Source of the DNA: Pseudomonas songnenensis
Lineage (GTDB): Bacteria > Pseudomonadota > Gammaproteobacteria > Pseudomonadales > Pseudomonadaceae
Direction: 5' to 3'
Assembly (NCBI RefSeq): GCF_003696315.1
Contig: NZ_RFFN01000003.1
Coordinates: 558,001-622,000, forward strand
Length of the DNA: 64,000 nt
How positions within the stretch are numbered: position 1 is the stretch's first letter; the number at the start of each line of letters is the position of its first letter. Positions 8,725-17,851 of this stretch are shown in pieces. A model generated the notes under the pieces. That model was not told the origin of the DNA. It did not search any database and was given only the letters and a program-made list of their open reading frames with translations. A program made the position numbers and the translations under genes.

Positions 8725-9243
8725 TCAATGAAGCGACGGCGAATAGCCGTTGGGTTCGGCCCGTGCGGCAGCGAACTCGGCCTCGACGCTGCCACGCATC
8801 TGCGCAGTGCCGCCGGGGAAGCCGCTGCGGTCGCTGTAGTCCCACTCCACCGACGGCACCTGCTCGGCATCCAGGGCCTTGGCGCAGCTCAGGTCCAGCG
8901 CGGTGATACCGGCCACCGCGCCAGCGGCGATGGCCGCATTGGCCTGCTCGTCGCCGTGCTCGATGCTCCAGCCGAGCCCGGCCAGGTCCAGCGCATCGCC
9001 GCCGATACGGCCATAGATCCAGGGCTTGGGATCATCCGCCAGCAGGATGCCGACGCCGGTGGCGATCTCGCGCAGCCCGCAGACACGGACCAACCCTTCG
9101 CTGCCGGACATGCCGATAAAACGCGCGACCTGCCGCGGCGCGACGAGCTGGACAACACCCAGACCGATACTGAACCAGCCCAGCCCCCGCGCCAGCGTGC
9201 GCGCGGAATGGTTGGGCCGGGTGACTTGACGTGGAATGCTCAT
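8725..9243 (-). CDS. Hypothetical small membrane protein
   Basis: The 172-residue protein has hydrophobic segments near residues 20-37 (LGWFSIGLGVVQLVAPRQ), 55-68 (LREIATGVGILLAD) and 104-116 (AAIAAGAVAGITAL), and an Asp/Glu-containing polar C-terminus. AGGAGACTTC directly before the ATG at 9243 is a clear ribosome binding site. It sits 66 bases downstream of the alcohol dehydrogenase gene on the same strand, so it is likely co-transcribed. Similar proteins are, as I recall, often labelled 'cyclase/dehydrase' beside such dehydrogenases in proteobacteria, but nothing here shows an enzyme active site, so I leave the function open. Confidence 0.65.
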   Translation of the reverse strand: MSIPRQVTRPNHSARTLARGLGWFSIGLGVVQLVAPRQVARFIGMSGSEGLVRVCGLREIATGVGILLADDPKPWIYGRIGGDALDLAGLGWSIEHGDEQANAAIAAGAVAGITALDLSCAKALDAEQVPSVEWDYSDRSGFPGGTAQMRGSVEAEFAAARAEPNGYSPSLH

Positions 9244-9309
9244 GAAGTCTCCTCGCTCGATAACGTGGCTCGGCCGATCCCTACCTTAGGGATCGGCGAT
9301 CTGCAGGCT

Positions 9310-10482
9310 TCAGGGTTTCAGAACGACCTTGATGCAGCCGTCATGCTTGTCGCGGAAGGTCTTGTACATCTCCGGCCCCTGCTCGAGGCTGACGCTGTGG
9401 GTGATGACGAAGGAGGGATCGATCTCGCCTTCCTGGATGCGCCGCAGCAGGTCGTCAGTCCAGCGATTGACGTGGGTCTGGCCCATGCGGAAGGTCAGCC
9501 CCTTGTTCATCGCCGCGCCGAACGGGATCTTGTCGATCAGCCCGCCGTAGACGCCGGGAATCGAAATGATGCCCGCCGGGCGGCAGACGTAGATCATCTC
9601 GCGCAACACGTGCGGCCGGTCGCTCTCGAGCATCAGCGCCTGCTTGGCGCGGTCGTACATGGAGTCGATCGAACGCGCGGCGTGCGCCTCCATGCCCACC
9701 GAGTCGATGCACTTCTCCGGCCCCTTGCCGCGGGTCAGCTCCTTGAGCCGTTCGAGCACGCTTTCCTCATCGAAGTTGATGGTGATGGCGCCGCCGGCGC
9801 GGGCCATCGACAGCCGCTCGGGCACGTTGTCGATGCAGATGACCTGCTCGGCACCCATCATCACCGCGCTGCGGATGGCGAACTGGCCGACCGGCCCGGC
9901 GCCCCATACCGCCACCGTGTCGGTGGGCTGGATATCGCACTGCGCCGCGGCCTGCCAGCCGGTGGGCAGGATGTCGCCGAGAAACAGTACCTGCTCGTCG
10001 GTCAGGCCGTTGGGGATTACCACCGGGCCGACGTCGGCGTAGGGCACGCGCACGTACTCGGCCTGGCCGCCGGCATAGCCGCCGGTGAGGTGGGTGTAGC
10101 CGTAGAGACCGGCCGTGGTGTGGCCGAACACCTTGTCGGCGATGTCCTTGTTGCGATTGGTGCGCTCGCACACCGAGAAATTGCCGCGCCGGCACTGGTC
10201 GCATTCGCCGCAAACGATGGTGAACGGCACCACCACGCGGTCGCCGACCTTGAGCTTCTTGTTCGCCGAACCGACCTCCATCACCTCGCCCATGAACTCG
10301 TGGCCCATGATGTCGCCGTGCTGCATGCCGGGCATGAAGCCGTCGTACAGGTGCAGGTCGGAGCCGCAGATGGCGCAGGAACTGACCTTGATGATGGCGT
10401 CGCGCGGGTCTTCGATGGAGGGATCGGGGACGTGGTCGTCGCAGCGGATGTCGTGCTTGCCGTGCCAGCGGAGGGCTCTCAT
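9310..10482 (-). CDS. Zinc-dependent alcohol / formaldehyde dehydrogenase family protein
   Basis: A 390-residue medium-chain dehydrogenase. The catalytic-zinc segment [13 protein letters not shown] is near residues 35-47, GHE follows near 60, and the structural-zinc cysteines lie in [15 protein letters not shown]. The nucleotide-binding motif is [11 protein letters not shown]. The insertion with [17 protein letters not shown] and the overall length match the class of glutathione-independent formaldehyde dehydrogenase-like enzymes (FdhA relatives) rather than classical ADH. ATG at 10482 was chosen because AGGAG lies seven bases upstream; a TTG two codons earlier is less likely. It probably forms an operon with the small membrane protein at 8725. 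The real substrate (formaldehyde, an alcohol or a threonine-like compound) is not certain. Confidence 0.85.
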   Translation of the reverse strand: MRALRWHGKHDIRCDDHVPDPSIEDPRDAIIKVSSCAICGSDLHLYDGFMPGMQHGDIMGHEFMGEVMEVGSANKKLKVGDRVVVPFTIVCGECDQCRRGNFSVCERTNRNKDIADKVFGHTTAGLYGYTHLTGGYAGGQAEYVRVPYADVGPVVIPNGLTDEQVLFLGDILPTGWQAAAQCDIQPTDTVAVWGAGPVGQFAIRSAVMMGAEQVICIDNVPERLSMARAGGAITINFDEESVLERLKELTRGKGPEKCIDSVGMEAHAARSIDSMYDRAKQALMLESDRPHVLREMIYVCRPAGIISIPGVYGGLIDKIPFGAAMNKGLTFRMGQTHVNRWTDDLLRRIQEGEIDPSFVITHSVSLEQGPEMYKTFRDKHDGCIKVVLKP

Positions 10483-10663
10483 GGACAATCTCCTGTCGGG
10501 TTTCGGAAACGCCGTCTCGGTGATTCTCCTTTGCTGCCTCGTAGCTCCTCTGTAGCCGGTGCGGCGCGCTGTCAGGGTTTTAGTAAGCAGCGCCGCACCA
10601 GAGTTGCCCGATTACCGACGGGCTGCATGCCCGCCGCCCTGCGGCGAGCACAACGGCAATGCG

Positions 10664-11524
10664 CTAGGGGCGATTGCGCGCGAGCGACGCGTAGCCGTCG
10701 CGGTAGCTGGCGAACCTCGGCTTCCAGCCCAGGGCGCGGGCGCGGGCATTGCTGCAACGCTTGCTGCCGGCGCGGCGGGTCATGCTCTGCTCGGCCCATT
10801 GGGTGACACCCAGCAGTTCACGCAGCCAGTCGACAACTTCATGCAGCGGCGCCGGATCGTCATCGACACCGAGATAGCACGATTCGAGCGCAACACCGCG
10901 GGCGTCGGTCTGCAGCAGAAAGGCCAGCAGCGCGGCGGCGTCGTCGCGATGGATGCGATTGCTGTACTGCGGCGGATCACGTTCGACCCGCAAGCCGGCC
11001 CGCACCTGGTTCTGCAACCAGGGCCGCGATGGGTCGTAAAGGCCACCCATGCGTACACAGGTCGCCGGTACGCCACAGCCCTGGGCGAGCCGTTCGGCCT
11101 CGAGCATGACCTGTCCGGTGAAACCGCCGGGCTCGGTGGGCGAGGTTTCGTCGATCCATTCGCCGTCACGCTGGGCGTATACGCCGGTGCTGGAGACGAA
11201 AAGCAAGCGGCGGGGCTGCTGACCGTGCTGCTGCAGCCAGCCGAGCACATTGCGCAACCCCTCGACATAGGCCTGGCGGTAGCCGGCCTCGTCATGTTCG
11301 GTGGCAGAGGCGGCATAGACCAGGTAGTCCAGTCCGCCGTTGGGCCAGCTGCGCGGGCAGGCCGGATCGGCGAGGTCACCCTTGATCGGCAGGATCGGCA
11401 CCGGCAGCTCGGCGGCGTTGCGCCGCAGGCCGTAGACCGTCCAGCCGGCACGACTCATTTGCAGGCCAAGACGACTGCCAACGTCGCCGCAACCTGCGAT
11501 CAACACACTCAGGCGCTTGCCCAT
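10664..11524 (-). CDS. NAD(P)-dependent epimerase/dehydratase (extended SDR)
   Basis: The 286-residue protein starts with a nucleotide-binding motif, LIAGCGDVGSRLG (residues 8-20), has the catalytic serine segment FVSSTGVYAQ near residue 110, and a C-terminus typical of SDR epimerases similar to YeeZ/NAD-binding sugar epimerase-like proteins. The active-site YxxxK is not obvious after the SSTGVY motif: the region reads GFTGQVMLEAE, so the Tyr/Lys pair may be replaced. That weakens any claim of standard epimerase activity. The gene is divergent from oxyR and separated from it by 134 bases. A hairpin at about 10559-10598 lies downstream and could end transcription. Confidence 0.75.
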   Translation of the reverse strand: MGKRLSVLIAGCGDVGSRLGLQMSRAGWTVYGLRRNAAELPVPILPIKGDLADPACPRSWPNGGLDYLVYAASATEHDEAGYRQAYVEGLRNVLGWLQQHGQQPRRLLFVSSTGVYAQRDGEWIDETSPTEPGGFTGQVMLEAERLAQGCGVPATCVRMGGLYDPSRPWLQNQVRAGLRVERDPPQYSNRIHRDDAAALLAFLLQTDARGVALESCYLGVDDDPAPLHEVVDWLRELLGVTQWAEQSMTRRAGSKRCSNARARALGWKPRFASYRDGYASLARNRP

Positions 11525-11602
11525 GTTCCGCTCCCTCCGTTACACCCGCCAAACCGGCCGTATGCGCTGGAGTGTACCGACTTTCGCACCATCGCCGACT
11601 GG

Positions 11603-11632
11603 TTGGTTCTGCGCTTCGCAAAAGGCTATGCT
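11603..11632 (+). promoter_or_regulatory. Candidate sigma-70 promoter of oxyR
   Basis: TTGGTT at 11603-11608 and TATGCT at 11627-11632 are 18 bases apart, 26 bases before the oxyR ATG. The match is moderate; it is the best-looking pair in the oxyR/epimerase divergent region. Confidence 0.4.
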
Positions 11633-11658
11633 TGCAGGCACTTTGATGGATGCTGACT

Positions 11659-12579
11659 ATGACTCTGACCGAACTGCGCTATATCGTCACGCTTGCCCAG
11701 GAACAGCACTTCGGCCGTGCCGCCGAACGCTGTCACGTCAGCCAGCCGACCCTTTCGGTCGGGGTGAAAAAGCTCGAGGACGAGCTGGGCGTACTGATCT
11801 TCGAACGGACCAAGAGCGCGGTGCGCCTGACCCCCGTCGGCGAAGGCATCGTGACCCAGGCGCAGAAGGTGCTGGAGCAGGCGCAGAGCATTCGCGAGCT
11901 GGCTCAGGTCGGCAAGAACCAGCTGGCCGCACCGCTCAAGGTCGGCGCCATCTACACCGTCGGCCCCTACATGTTCCCGCACCTGATTCCGCAGCTGCAT
12001 CGCGTGGCGCCGGACATGCCGCTGTACATCGAAGAGAACTTCACCCACATCCTGCGCGACAAGCTGCGCACCGGCGAGCTGGACGCGATCATCGTCGCGC
12101 TGCCGTTCCAGGAAGCCGACGTACTGACCAAGCCCCTCTACGACGAGCCTTTCTATGTGCTGATGCCAGCCGACCATCCGTGGACGGCGAAGGAAACCAT
12201 CGACGCCGAGATGCTCAACGACAAGAGCCTGCTGCTGCTCGGCGAAGGTCACTGCTTCCGCGATCAGGTGCTCGAAGCCTGCCCGACCACCCGCAAGGGC
12301 GAGGCGCCGAGCCACACCACCGTCGAATCCAGCTCGCTGGAAACCATCCGCCACATGGTCGCCTCGGGGCTGGGCGTGTCGATCCTGCCGCTGTCGGCGG
12401 TAGAGAGCCACCACTACTCCCCCGGTGTGCTGGAGACCCGCCCGCTGACGCCGCCGGTGCCGTTCCGCACCGTGGCGATCGCCTGGCGCGCCAGCTTCCC
12501 GCGGCCCAAGGCCATCGAGATCCTCGCCGACTCGATCCGCCTGTGTTCGGTAGGCAAGCCGCCGTCGGCGAAAGCCTGA
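11659..12579 (+). CDS. oxyR: Hydrogen peroxide-sensing LysR regulator OxyR
   Basis: The 306-residue LysR-type regulator has the N-terminal winged helix (MTLTELRYIVTLAQEQHFGRA) and the peroxide-sensing cysteines at exactly 199 and 208 in GHCFRDQVLEAC, the OxyR positions. Oxidation to a Cys199-Cys208 disulphide activates catalase, ahp and other peroxide-defence genes. The ATG at 11659 was preferred to the one at 11650 because it gives the canonical MTLTEL start and this numbering. recG follows after four bases, the conserved oxyR-recG arrangement of Pseudomonas, so recG is probably transcribed with it. Confidence 0.95.
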   Translation: MTLTELRYIVTLAQEQHFGRAAERCHVSQPTLSVGVKKLEDELGVLIFERTKSAVRLTPVGEGIVTQAQKVLEQAQSIRELAQVGKNQLAAPLKVGAIYTVGPYMFPHLIPQLHRVAPDMPLYIEENFTHILRDKLRTGELDAIIVALPFQEADVLTKPLYDEPFYVLMPADHPWTAKETIDAEMLNDKSLLLLGEGHCFRDQVLEACPTTRKGEAPSHTTVESSSLETIRHMVASGLGVSILPLSAVESHHYSPGVLETRPLTPPVPFRTVAIAWRASFPRPKAIEILADSIRLCSVGKPPSAKA

Positions 12580-12583
12580 GGCC

Positions 12584-14656
12584 ATGAGCGAACTGGCGAC
12601 CGTTCCGGTCACCGCACTCAAGGGCGTCGGCGCCGCGCTGGCCGAGAAGCTCGCCAGGGTCGGCCTGGAAACCCTGCAGGACGTGCTCTTCCACCTGCCG
12701 CTGCGCTACCAGGACCGCACCCGCGTGGTGCCCATCGGTGCGTTGCGGCCGGGGCAGGATGCGGTGATCGAAGGCGTGGTGTCCGGCGCCGATATCGTCA
12801 TGGGCCGCCGCCGCAGCCTGCTGGTGCGCCTGCAGGACGGCAGCGGCACGCTGAGCCTGCGCTTCTACCACTTCAGCCAGGCGCAGAAGGAAGCCATGAA
12901 GCGCGGCACCCAGCTGCGCTGCTACGGCGAAGCGCGTCCCGGGGCCTCGGGCCTGGAGATCTACCACCCGGAATACCGCGCGCTGACCGGCGAGCCGGCG
13001 CCGGTGGAACAGACCCTGACGCCGATCTACCCGACCACCGAAGGCCTGACCCAGCAGCGCCTGCGCAACCTCAGCGAGCAGGCGCTGGCGCGGCTCGGCC
13101 CGCACAGCCTGCCGGACTGGCTGCCCGCCGAGCTGGCCCGCGACTACCGGCTCGGCCCGCTGGATCAGGCCCTGCGCTACCTGCACCGGCCACCGGCTGA
13201 CGCCAATCTGGAAGAACTCGCCGAAGGCCGCCACTGGGCACAGCATCGCCTGGCCTTCGAAGAGCTGCTGACCCATCAGCTGTCGCTGCAGCGCCTGCGC
13301 GAGCGGGTACGCGCCCAGCAGGCGCCGGCACTGCCAGCGGCGAAAACCCTGCCGCAGCGCTTTCTCGCCAACCTCGGTTTCAGTCCCACCGGCGCGCAGC
13401 AACGCGTCGGTGCCGAGATCGCCTATGACCTGGCCCAGGACGAGCCCATGCTGCGCCTGGTGCAGGGCGACGTCGGCGCCGGCAAGACGGTGGTCGCCGC
13501 CCTCGCCGCCCTGCAGGCACTCGAAGCCGGTTATCAGGTGGCGCTGATGGCGCCCACCGAGATCCTCGCCGAGCAGCACTTCCTCAACTTCAGCAAGTGG
13601 CTCGAACCACTCGGCATCGAGGTCGCCTGGCTCGCCGGCAAGCTCAAGGGCAAGGCCCGCGCCGCATCGCTGGAGCAGATCGCCGGCGGCTGCCCGATGG
13701 TGGTCGGCACCCACGCGCTGTTTCAGGATGAAGTGGTGTTCAAGCGCCTGGCGCTGGTGATCATCGACGAGCAGCACCGCTTCGGCGTGCAGCAGCGCCT
13801 GGCCCTGCGTCAGAAGGGCATCGACGGCAGGCTCTGCCCGCACCAGCTGATCATGACCGCCACACCCATCCCCCGCACTCTGGCGATGAGCGCCTACGCC
13901 GATCTCGACACCTCGATCCTCGACGAACTGCCGCCGGGCCGCACGCCGGTCAACACCCTGGTGATTGCCGACAGCCGCCGCCTGGAAGTGATCGAGCGCG
14001 TGCGCATCGCCTGCAACGAGGGGCGCCAGGCGTACTGGGTGTGCACGCTGATCGAGGAATCCGAGGAGCTGACCTGTCAGGCGGCGGAAACCACGTTCGA
14101 GGACCTTTGCGCGGCGCTGATCGGGCTGCGCGTGGGGCTGATCCACGGGCGCATGAAGCCGGCGGAGAAGGCCGCGGTGATGGAGCAGTTCAAGCGCGGC
14201 GAACTGCAGCTGCTGGTCGCCACCACGGTGATCGAGGTGGGCGTCGACGTGCCCAACGCCAGCCTGATGATCATCGAGAATCCGGAACGCCTGGGCCTGG
14301 CGCAGCTGCACCAGCTGCGCGGGCGGGTCGGTCGTGGCAGTGCGGCAAGTCATTGCGTGCTGCTGTACCATCCGCCGCTGTCGCAACTGGGCCGTGAGCG
14401 GCTGGCGATCATGCGCGAGACCTGCGACGGCTTCCTGATTGCCGAAAAGGATCTGGAGCTGCGTGGTCCCGGCGAGATGCTCGGCACCCGCCAGACCGGC
14501 CTGCTGCAATTCAAGGTCGCCGACCTCATGCGCGATGCCGAACTGCTGCCGGCGGTACGCGACGCCGCGCAGGAACTGCTGGCGCGCTGGCCACAACATG
14601 TCAGCCCGCTGCTCGAACGCTGGCTGCGTCATGGCCAGGAATACGGCCAGGTCTGA
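12584..14656 (+). CDS. recG: ATP-dependent DNA helicase RecG
   Basis: RecG remodels stalled replication forks and branch-migrates recombination intermediates. The 690-residue protein has the N-terminal wedge/OB domain (about 50-150), helicase domain 1 with Walker A GDVGAGKT at 295-302 and the DEQH box (IIDEQHRFG) near 396, motif III MTATPIPRTLAMS, and domain 2 with the QxxGRxGR-type motif HQLRGRVGRG near 570. Length is normal for RecG. It starts four bases after oxyR. The gene is complete and intact. A long open frame on the opposite strand is a GC-rich shadow. Confidence 0.96.
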   Translation: MSELATVPVTALKGVGAALAEKLARVGLETLQDVLFHLPLRYQDRTRVVPIGALRPGQDAVIEGVVSGADIVMGRRRSLLVRLQDGSGTLSLRFYHFSQAQKEAMKRGTQLRCYGEARPGASGLEIYHPEYRALTGEPAPVEQTLTPIYPTTEGLTQQRLRNLSEQALARLGPHSLPDWLPAELARDYRLGPLDQALRYLHRPPADANLEELAEGRHWAQHRLAFEELLTHQLSLQRLRERVRAQQAPALPAAKTLPQRFLANLGFSPTGAQQRVGAEIAYDLAQDEPMLRLVQGDVGAGKTVVAALAALQALEAGYQVALMAPTEILAEQHFLNFSKWLEPLGIEVAWLAGKLKGKARAASLEQIAGGCPMVVGTHALFQDEVVFKRLALVIIDEQHRFGVQQRLALRQKGIDGRLCPHQLIMTATPIPRTLAMSAYADLDTSILDELPPGRTPVNTLVIADSRRLEVIERVRIACNEGRQAYWVCTLIEESEELTCQAAETTFEDLCAALIGLRVGLIHGRMKPAEKAAVMEQFKRGELQLLVATTVIEVGVDVPNASLMIIENPERLGLAQLHQLRGRVGRGSAASHCVLLYHPPLSQLGRERLAIMRETCDGFLIAEKDLELRGPGEMLGTRQTGLLQFKVADLMRDAELLPAVRDAAQELLARWPQHVSPLLERWLRHGQEYGQV

Positions 14657-14730
14657 CAACCATCCGTCGCCACAACGCCCGCGCCCGGCGGCTTCGCTAT
14701 ACTCGGCAGGTCACCACAACAGGTCCGCTC

Positions 14731-16134
14731 ATGAATACTGCTGTCGACACCGAAAGCTGCTCCGAACTGCCCCTGCTGATCACCAAGCTGTTGAAAGACC
14801 TCGGTGTGAGTTACCAGATTCAGCGCGATCGCCCCAACCTTCCCGCCGCCCAGCGGGTGCAGGCCGTGCTGCTGGACGACAGCATCGGCGCCATGCTGGT
14901 GCTCTTCCCGCAGGATCACCTGCTCGACCTGGCGCGGCTCGCCGAACTCACCGGTCGCGAGCTGGCGGCGGTGAAGCCGGAGCGGCTGGCGCGCATGCTT
15001 GCCAAGCACGAGCTGACCCGCCTGCCGGGCCTGCCGCCGTTGACCAGTTCGCCCTGCCTGTACGAAGAGCAACTGCTGCAGCAACCGCGCCTGCTGGTGG
15101 AATCCGGCCAGCCGGGGCTGCTGGTGGAAGTCGCAGGTGGAGAGTTCAAGCGCATGCTGAGCAAAGCCACGGCGGGCAGCTTCGCCGTGCCGCTGAGCAC
15201 CATCCGGCCCAATCTGGACCGCCCGAACGATGACCGTGCGGAAATCACCCAGGCGGTGCAGAGTTTCACCGCACGGCGCATCCAGAAGCGCCTGGAAGAA
15301 ACCATCGAAATCCCGCCGCTGCCGCATACGGCGCAGAAGATCATCAAGCTGCGGGTCAACCCCGAAGCCACCGTCGACGACATCACCGGCGTGGTGGAAA
15401 CCGACCCGGCACTGGCGGCGCAGGTGATCAGCTGGGCGGCCTCGCCCTACTACGCCGCGCCCGGGCGCATCCGCTCGGTGGAAGACGCCATCGTCCGCGT
15501 GCTGGGTTTCGATCTGGTGATCAACCTGGCCCTCGGTCTGGCACTGGGCAAGACCATCAGCCTGCCCAACGACAAACCGCAGGAGGCCACACCCTACTGG
15601 CAGCAGGCGATCTATACCGCGGCGGTGATCGAGGGGCTGACCCGCGCCATCCCCCGCGAGCAACGCCCTGAGCCGGGTCTGAGCTACCTGGCCGGGCTGC
15701 TGCACAACTTCGGCTATCTGGTGCTGGCGCACGTCTTCCCGCCGCATTTCTCGTTGATCTGTCGGCACCTGGAAGCCAACCCGCATCTGTCGCACAGCCA
15801 TGTCGAGCAACATCTGCTGGGCATCACCCGCGAGCAGATCGGCGCCTGGCTGATGCGCCTGTGGGGCATGCCCGAGGAACTGGCGGCCGCCCTGCGCTTC
15901 CAGAACGACCCGGGCTACGACGGCGAAGACGCGGCCTATCCGAACCTGGTCTGTCTGGCGGTGCGCATGCTGCGCAACCGCGGCATCGGCAGCGGGCCGG
16001 ATGCCGAAGTACCGCAGGAACTGTTCGATCGCCTGGGTATTACCCGCGAAAAAGCCAACGATGCCGTGGCCAAGGTGCTTGCCGCCGAAGCTGCGCTACG
16101 TACGCTGGCGATGCAGTTCAATACGCCACACTGA
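14731..16134 (+). CDS. YbaK/ProX-like domain fused to HDOD signalling domain
   Basis: The 467-residue protein has two parts. Residues about 10-150 resemble the YbaK/ProX aminoacyl-tRNA deacylase fold (PAAQRVQAVLL, then LDLARLAELTGRELAAVKPERLA and GLPPLTSSP). Residues about 185-400 are an HDOD domain, with IEIPPLPHTAQKII, ETDPALAAQVISWA and YLAGLLHNFGYLVLAHVFP. HDOD domains are HD-like helical modules, usually without the metal ligands, found in bacterial signalling and motility regulators. Here the second block reads HNFG rather than the HD pair. The gene follows recG by 74 bases on the same strand and converges with the T2SS operon. The role of the YbaK-like part is unknown; it may bind an aminoacyl-tRNA or another ligand as a sensor. 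Confidence 0.8.
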   Translation: MNTAVDTESCSELPLLITKLLKDLGVSYQIQRDRPNLPAAQRVQAVLLDDSIGAMLVLFPQDHLLDLARLAELTGRELAAVKPERLARMLAKHELTRLPGLPPLTSSPCLYEEQLLQQPRLLVESGQPGLLVEVAGGEFKRMLSKATAGSFAVPLSTIRPNLDRPNDDRAEITQAVQSFTARRIQKRLEETIEIPPLPHTAQKIIKLRVNPEATVDDITGVVETDPALAAQVISWAASPYYAAPGRIRSVEDAIVRVLGFDLVINLALGLALGKTISLPNDKPQEATPYWQQAIYTAAVIEGLTRAIPREQRPEPGLSYLAGLLHNFGYLVLAHVFPPHFSLICRHLEANPHLSHSHVEQHLLGITREQIGAWLMRLWGMPEELAAALRFQNDPGYDGEDAAYPNLVCLAVRMLRNRGIGSGPDAEVPQELFDRLGITREKANDAVAKVLAAEAALRTLAMQFNTPH

Positions 16135-16199
16135 CGACCGATGCCGTCGGGTCTGCGCCAAAGGCTGCAGGCCCGGCGGCAGCTCCGGATCAGGCACCC

Positions 16200-16715
16200 T
16201 CAAGTGCTGGCACGAAAGCTCACCCGCGCATTCACCAACCCTTCTCCGGCGCGTTCCAGGCTGACTTCCGTAACGCTCACGCCCTGGCCCTGCAGCGCGT
16301 CGAACCAGCGCAGCAGCAGCGCGTAGGAGGCCCCGGGAAGGCTCACCTGCAGGCTGCCGTCGCTGCCGTTGTCGAAGCTCTCGATCGACAGATTGCCCTG
16401 CTGCGCGCTTTCGGTGATCACCCCCTGCAGCTGCTCCGGCGCCAGGTCGACCTGATTGCTGCGCTCCATCTGCCGCGCCAGTTCGGTGTTCTGCTCCATG
16501 TAGGCGTGCAGCTCGCGCTGCGCCTGGTAATACTCGCGCGCCTCGGCGGCCTGGCGCTGCGCCGGCAGCCACAGCCAGAGGTAGAACAGCACCGCGAGCA
16601 GGAAAGCGCCGAGCAGGCTCAACGAGGTGCGCTCGCGGGGCGCCAGCCGTTGCCAGCGCTGCCACAGCGGTGAATCGGCGAGGCGCACAGCCAGTTGTTG
16701 CTTGAGATTCATCAT
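16200..16715 (-). CDS. gspM: Type II secretion protein GspM (XcpZ-like)
   Basis: The 171-residue bitopic inner-membrane protein has a short cytoplasmic N-terminus, one membrane helix (about residues 31-50, LSLLGAFLLAVLFYLWLWLP), a coiled periplasmic stretch rich in Ala/Gln/Glu and a C-terminal ferredoxin-like domain. GspM pairs with GspL to form the inner-membrane assembly platform. Its ATG overlaps the gspL stop (TCA at 16715-16717 on the plus strand). It is the last gene of this cluster; no gspN follows. Sequence conservation in GspM is low, so the call rests on size, topology and position. Confidence 0.87.
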   Translation of the reverse strand: MMNLKQQLAVRLADSPLWQRWQRLAPRERTSLSLLGAFLLAVLFYLWLWLPAQRQAAEAREYYQAQRELHAYMEQNTELARQMERSNQVDLAPEQLQGVITESAQQGNLSIESFDNGSDGSLQVSLPGASYALLLRWFDALQGQGVSVTEVSLERAGEGLVNARVSFRAST

Positions 16716-17848
16716 CAGCCTCCGATCACCACGCGCGCACTGACGCCGTCACCTTCGCGACTGGCCGAGCCCAGCTGCACGCTCTGCCCCGCTTCACCCA
16801 GACGGCGACGCAGGGTTTCCAGCGTGGCGAAGTCCATCGCCTGCACCTGCAGGGCCAGATCACCACGATCCTGGTTGTAGTCGAGCTGGCCGATGGTCAC
16901 CGGAATGCCGTCCTCCAGCGCCGCGGCGGCGTGGTCGAGCAGGCGCAGAAAGCCCGCCTGCCCGCCGCTGCCGCGGGCCAGGTGATCATCGAACTGCGCG
17001 CGCATGTTGACGATGCGGATGTCCTCCGGGAACAGCTCGCGATACAGCGCCAGACTGGCCTCGGCATAGGCATCACCCTGGCGCTGGAAATACCAGGCCT
17101 GACTCAGATTGAAACCCAGCTGCACCAGCAGAATCAGCCCGGCGACGGCAAACAGCGGCTTCCAGTAGCCGAGGCCGGTGTTGCCGACCTCTACGGCGAA
17201 GTCGCCCTGAGCCAGATTGACTGCCGCCGCGCGCTGGGCGACGAGAAAGGCATACGGATCATCCACTTGCCGATAGCCGTCGAGCGCCAGCGGCGGCTCG
17301 CTTTCGCTGCCCTGGGCGTGCCAGGGCGCCGGGCAGAAGGCGGAAAGCTGTGGCCAGTCTTCGCTGGCGAAAGCGAGTCGTGTCTCACCGATGCCGCCAA
17401 GCAGACCACGCGCGCCGACGAACAATAGCTGCGTGTCCTCCCGCGGGAGCAGGTCGGCATCGACATGGATCGCCACGATCAACAGACCCAGCTCGCGCAG
17501 CTGCTCCAACCAATCGGCCAGCAGCTGGCGACGGATCGCCACGACGCGCTGGCGGCCATCCGGCAGCGTTTCGCCCAGGGCCAGGTGCAGATCATCGACG
17601 TTTTCGGCAAGCAGCTCCTCGGCGGCGTAGGCCAGCGCCTGCTGCATCCAGCGCGCCTTGCGGGTCGGCAGGCTGATCGCGAAGAAGCTGCAGACTTCGG
17701 CCGGCAGGATCAGGCTGATCGCGCCACTGCCACCGCTGCAGTCGGCCAGGGGCTGCCAGCGGCCTGGGCCGTCCTTGGGCAGCCAATAGACACGCGTATC
17801 GCCATCGAGCCTGGCAGGGCTGTCGGCAGGCAGAAACAGGCAATCCAT
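16715..17848 (-). CDS. gspL: Type II secretion protein GspL (XcpY-like)
   Basis: GspL connects the cytoplasmic ATPase GspE to the membrane platform. The 377-residue protein has a cytoplasmic actin-like part (about 1-240), one membrane helix near 245-265 (LFAVAGLILLVQLGFNL) and a periplasmic domain with repeats of charged and Gln-rich residues. The size is typical for XcpY. It starts three bases downstream of the gspK stop and its own stop overlaps gspM, so it is tightly coupled in the operon. Confidence 0.9.
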   Translation of the reverse strand: MDCLFLPADSPARLDGDTRVYWLPKDGPGRWQPLADCSGGSGAISLILPAEVCSFFAISLPTRKARWMQQALAYAAEELLAENVDDLHLALGETLPDGRQRVVAIRRQLLADWLEQLRELGLLIVAIHVDADLLPREDTQLLFVGARGLLGGIGETRLAFASEDWPQLSAFCPAPWHAQGSESEPPLALDGYRQVDDPYAFLVAQRAAAVNLAQGDFAVEVGNTGLGYWKPLFAVAGLILLVQLGFNLSQAWYFQRQGDAYAEASLALYRELFPEDIRIVNMRAQFDDHLARGSGGQAGFLRLLDHAAAALEDGIPVTIGQLDYNQDRGDLALQVQAMDFATLETLRRRLGEAGQSVQLGSASREGDGVSARVVIGG

Positions 17849-17851
17849 GAT

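Noticed and set aside
8728..10806. Rightward open frame of 692 codons antisense to the alcohol dehydrogenase
   Set aside because: The dehydrogenase has all zinc and NAD motifs with a good ribosome binding site; the antisense product has none.
12215..14659. Leftward open frame of 814 codons antisense to recG
   Set aside because: recG is intact on the plus strand with all helicase motifs; the antisense frame lacks recognisable domains.
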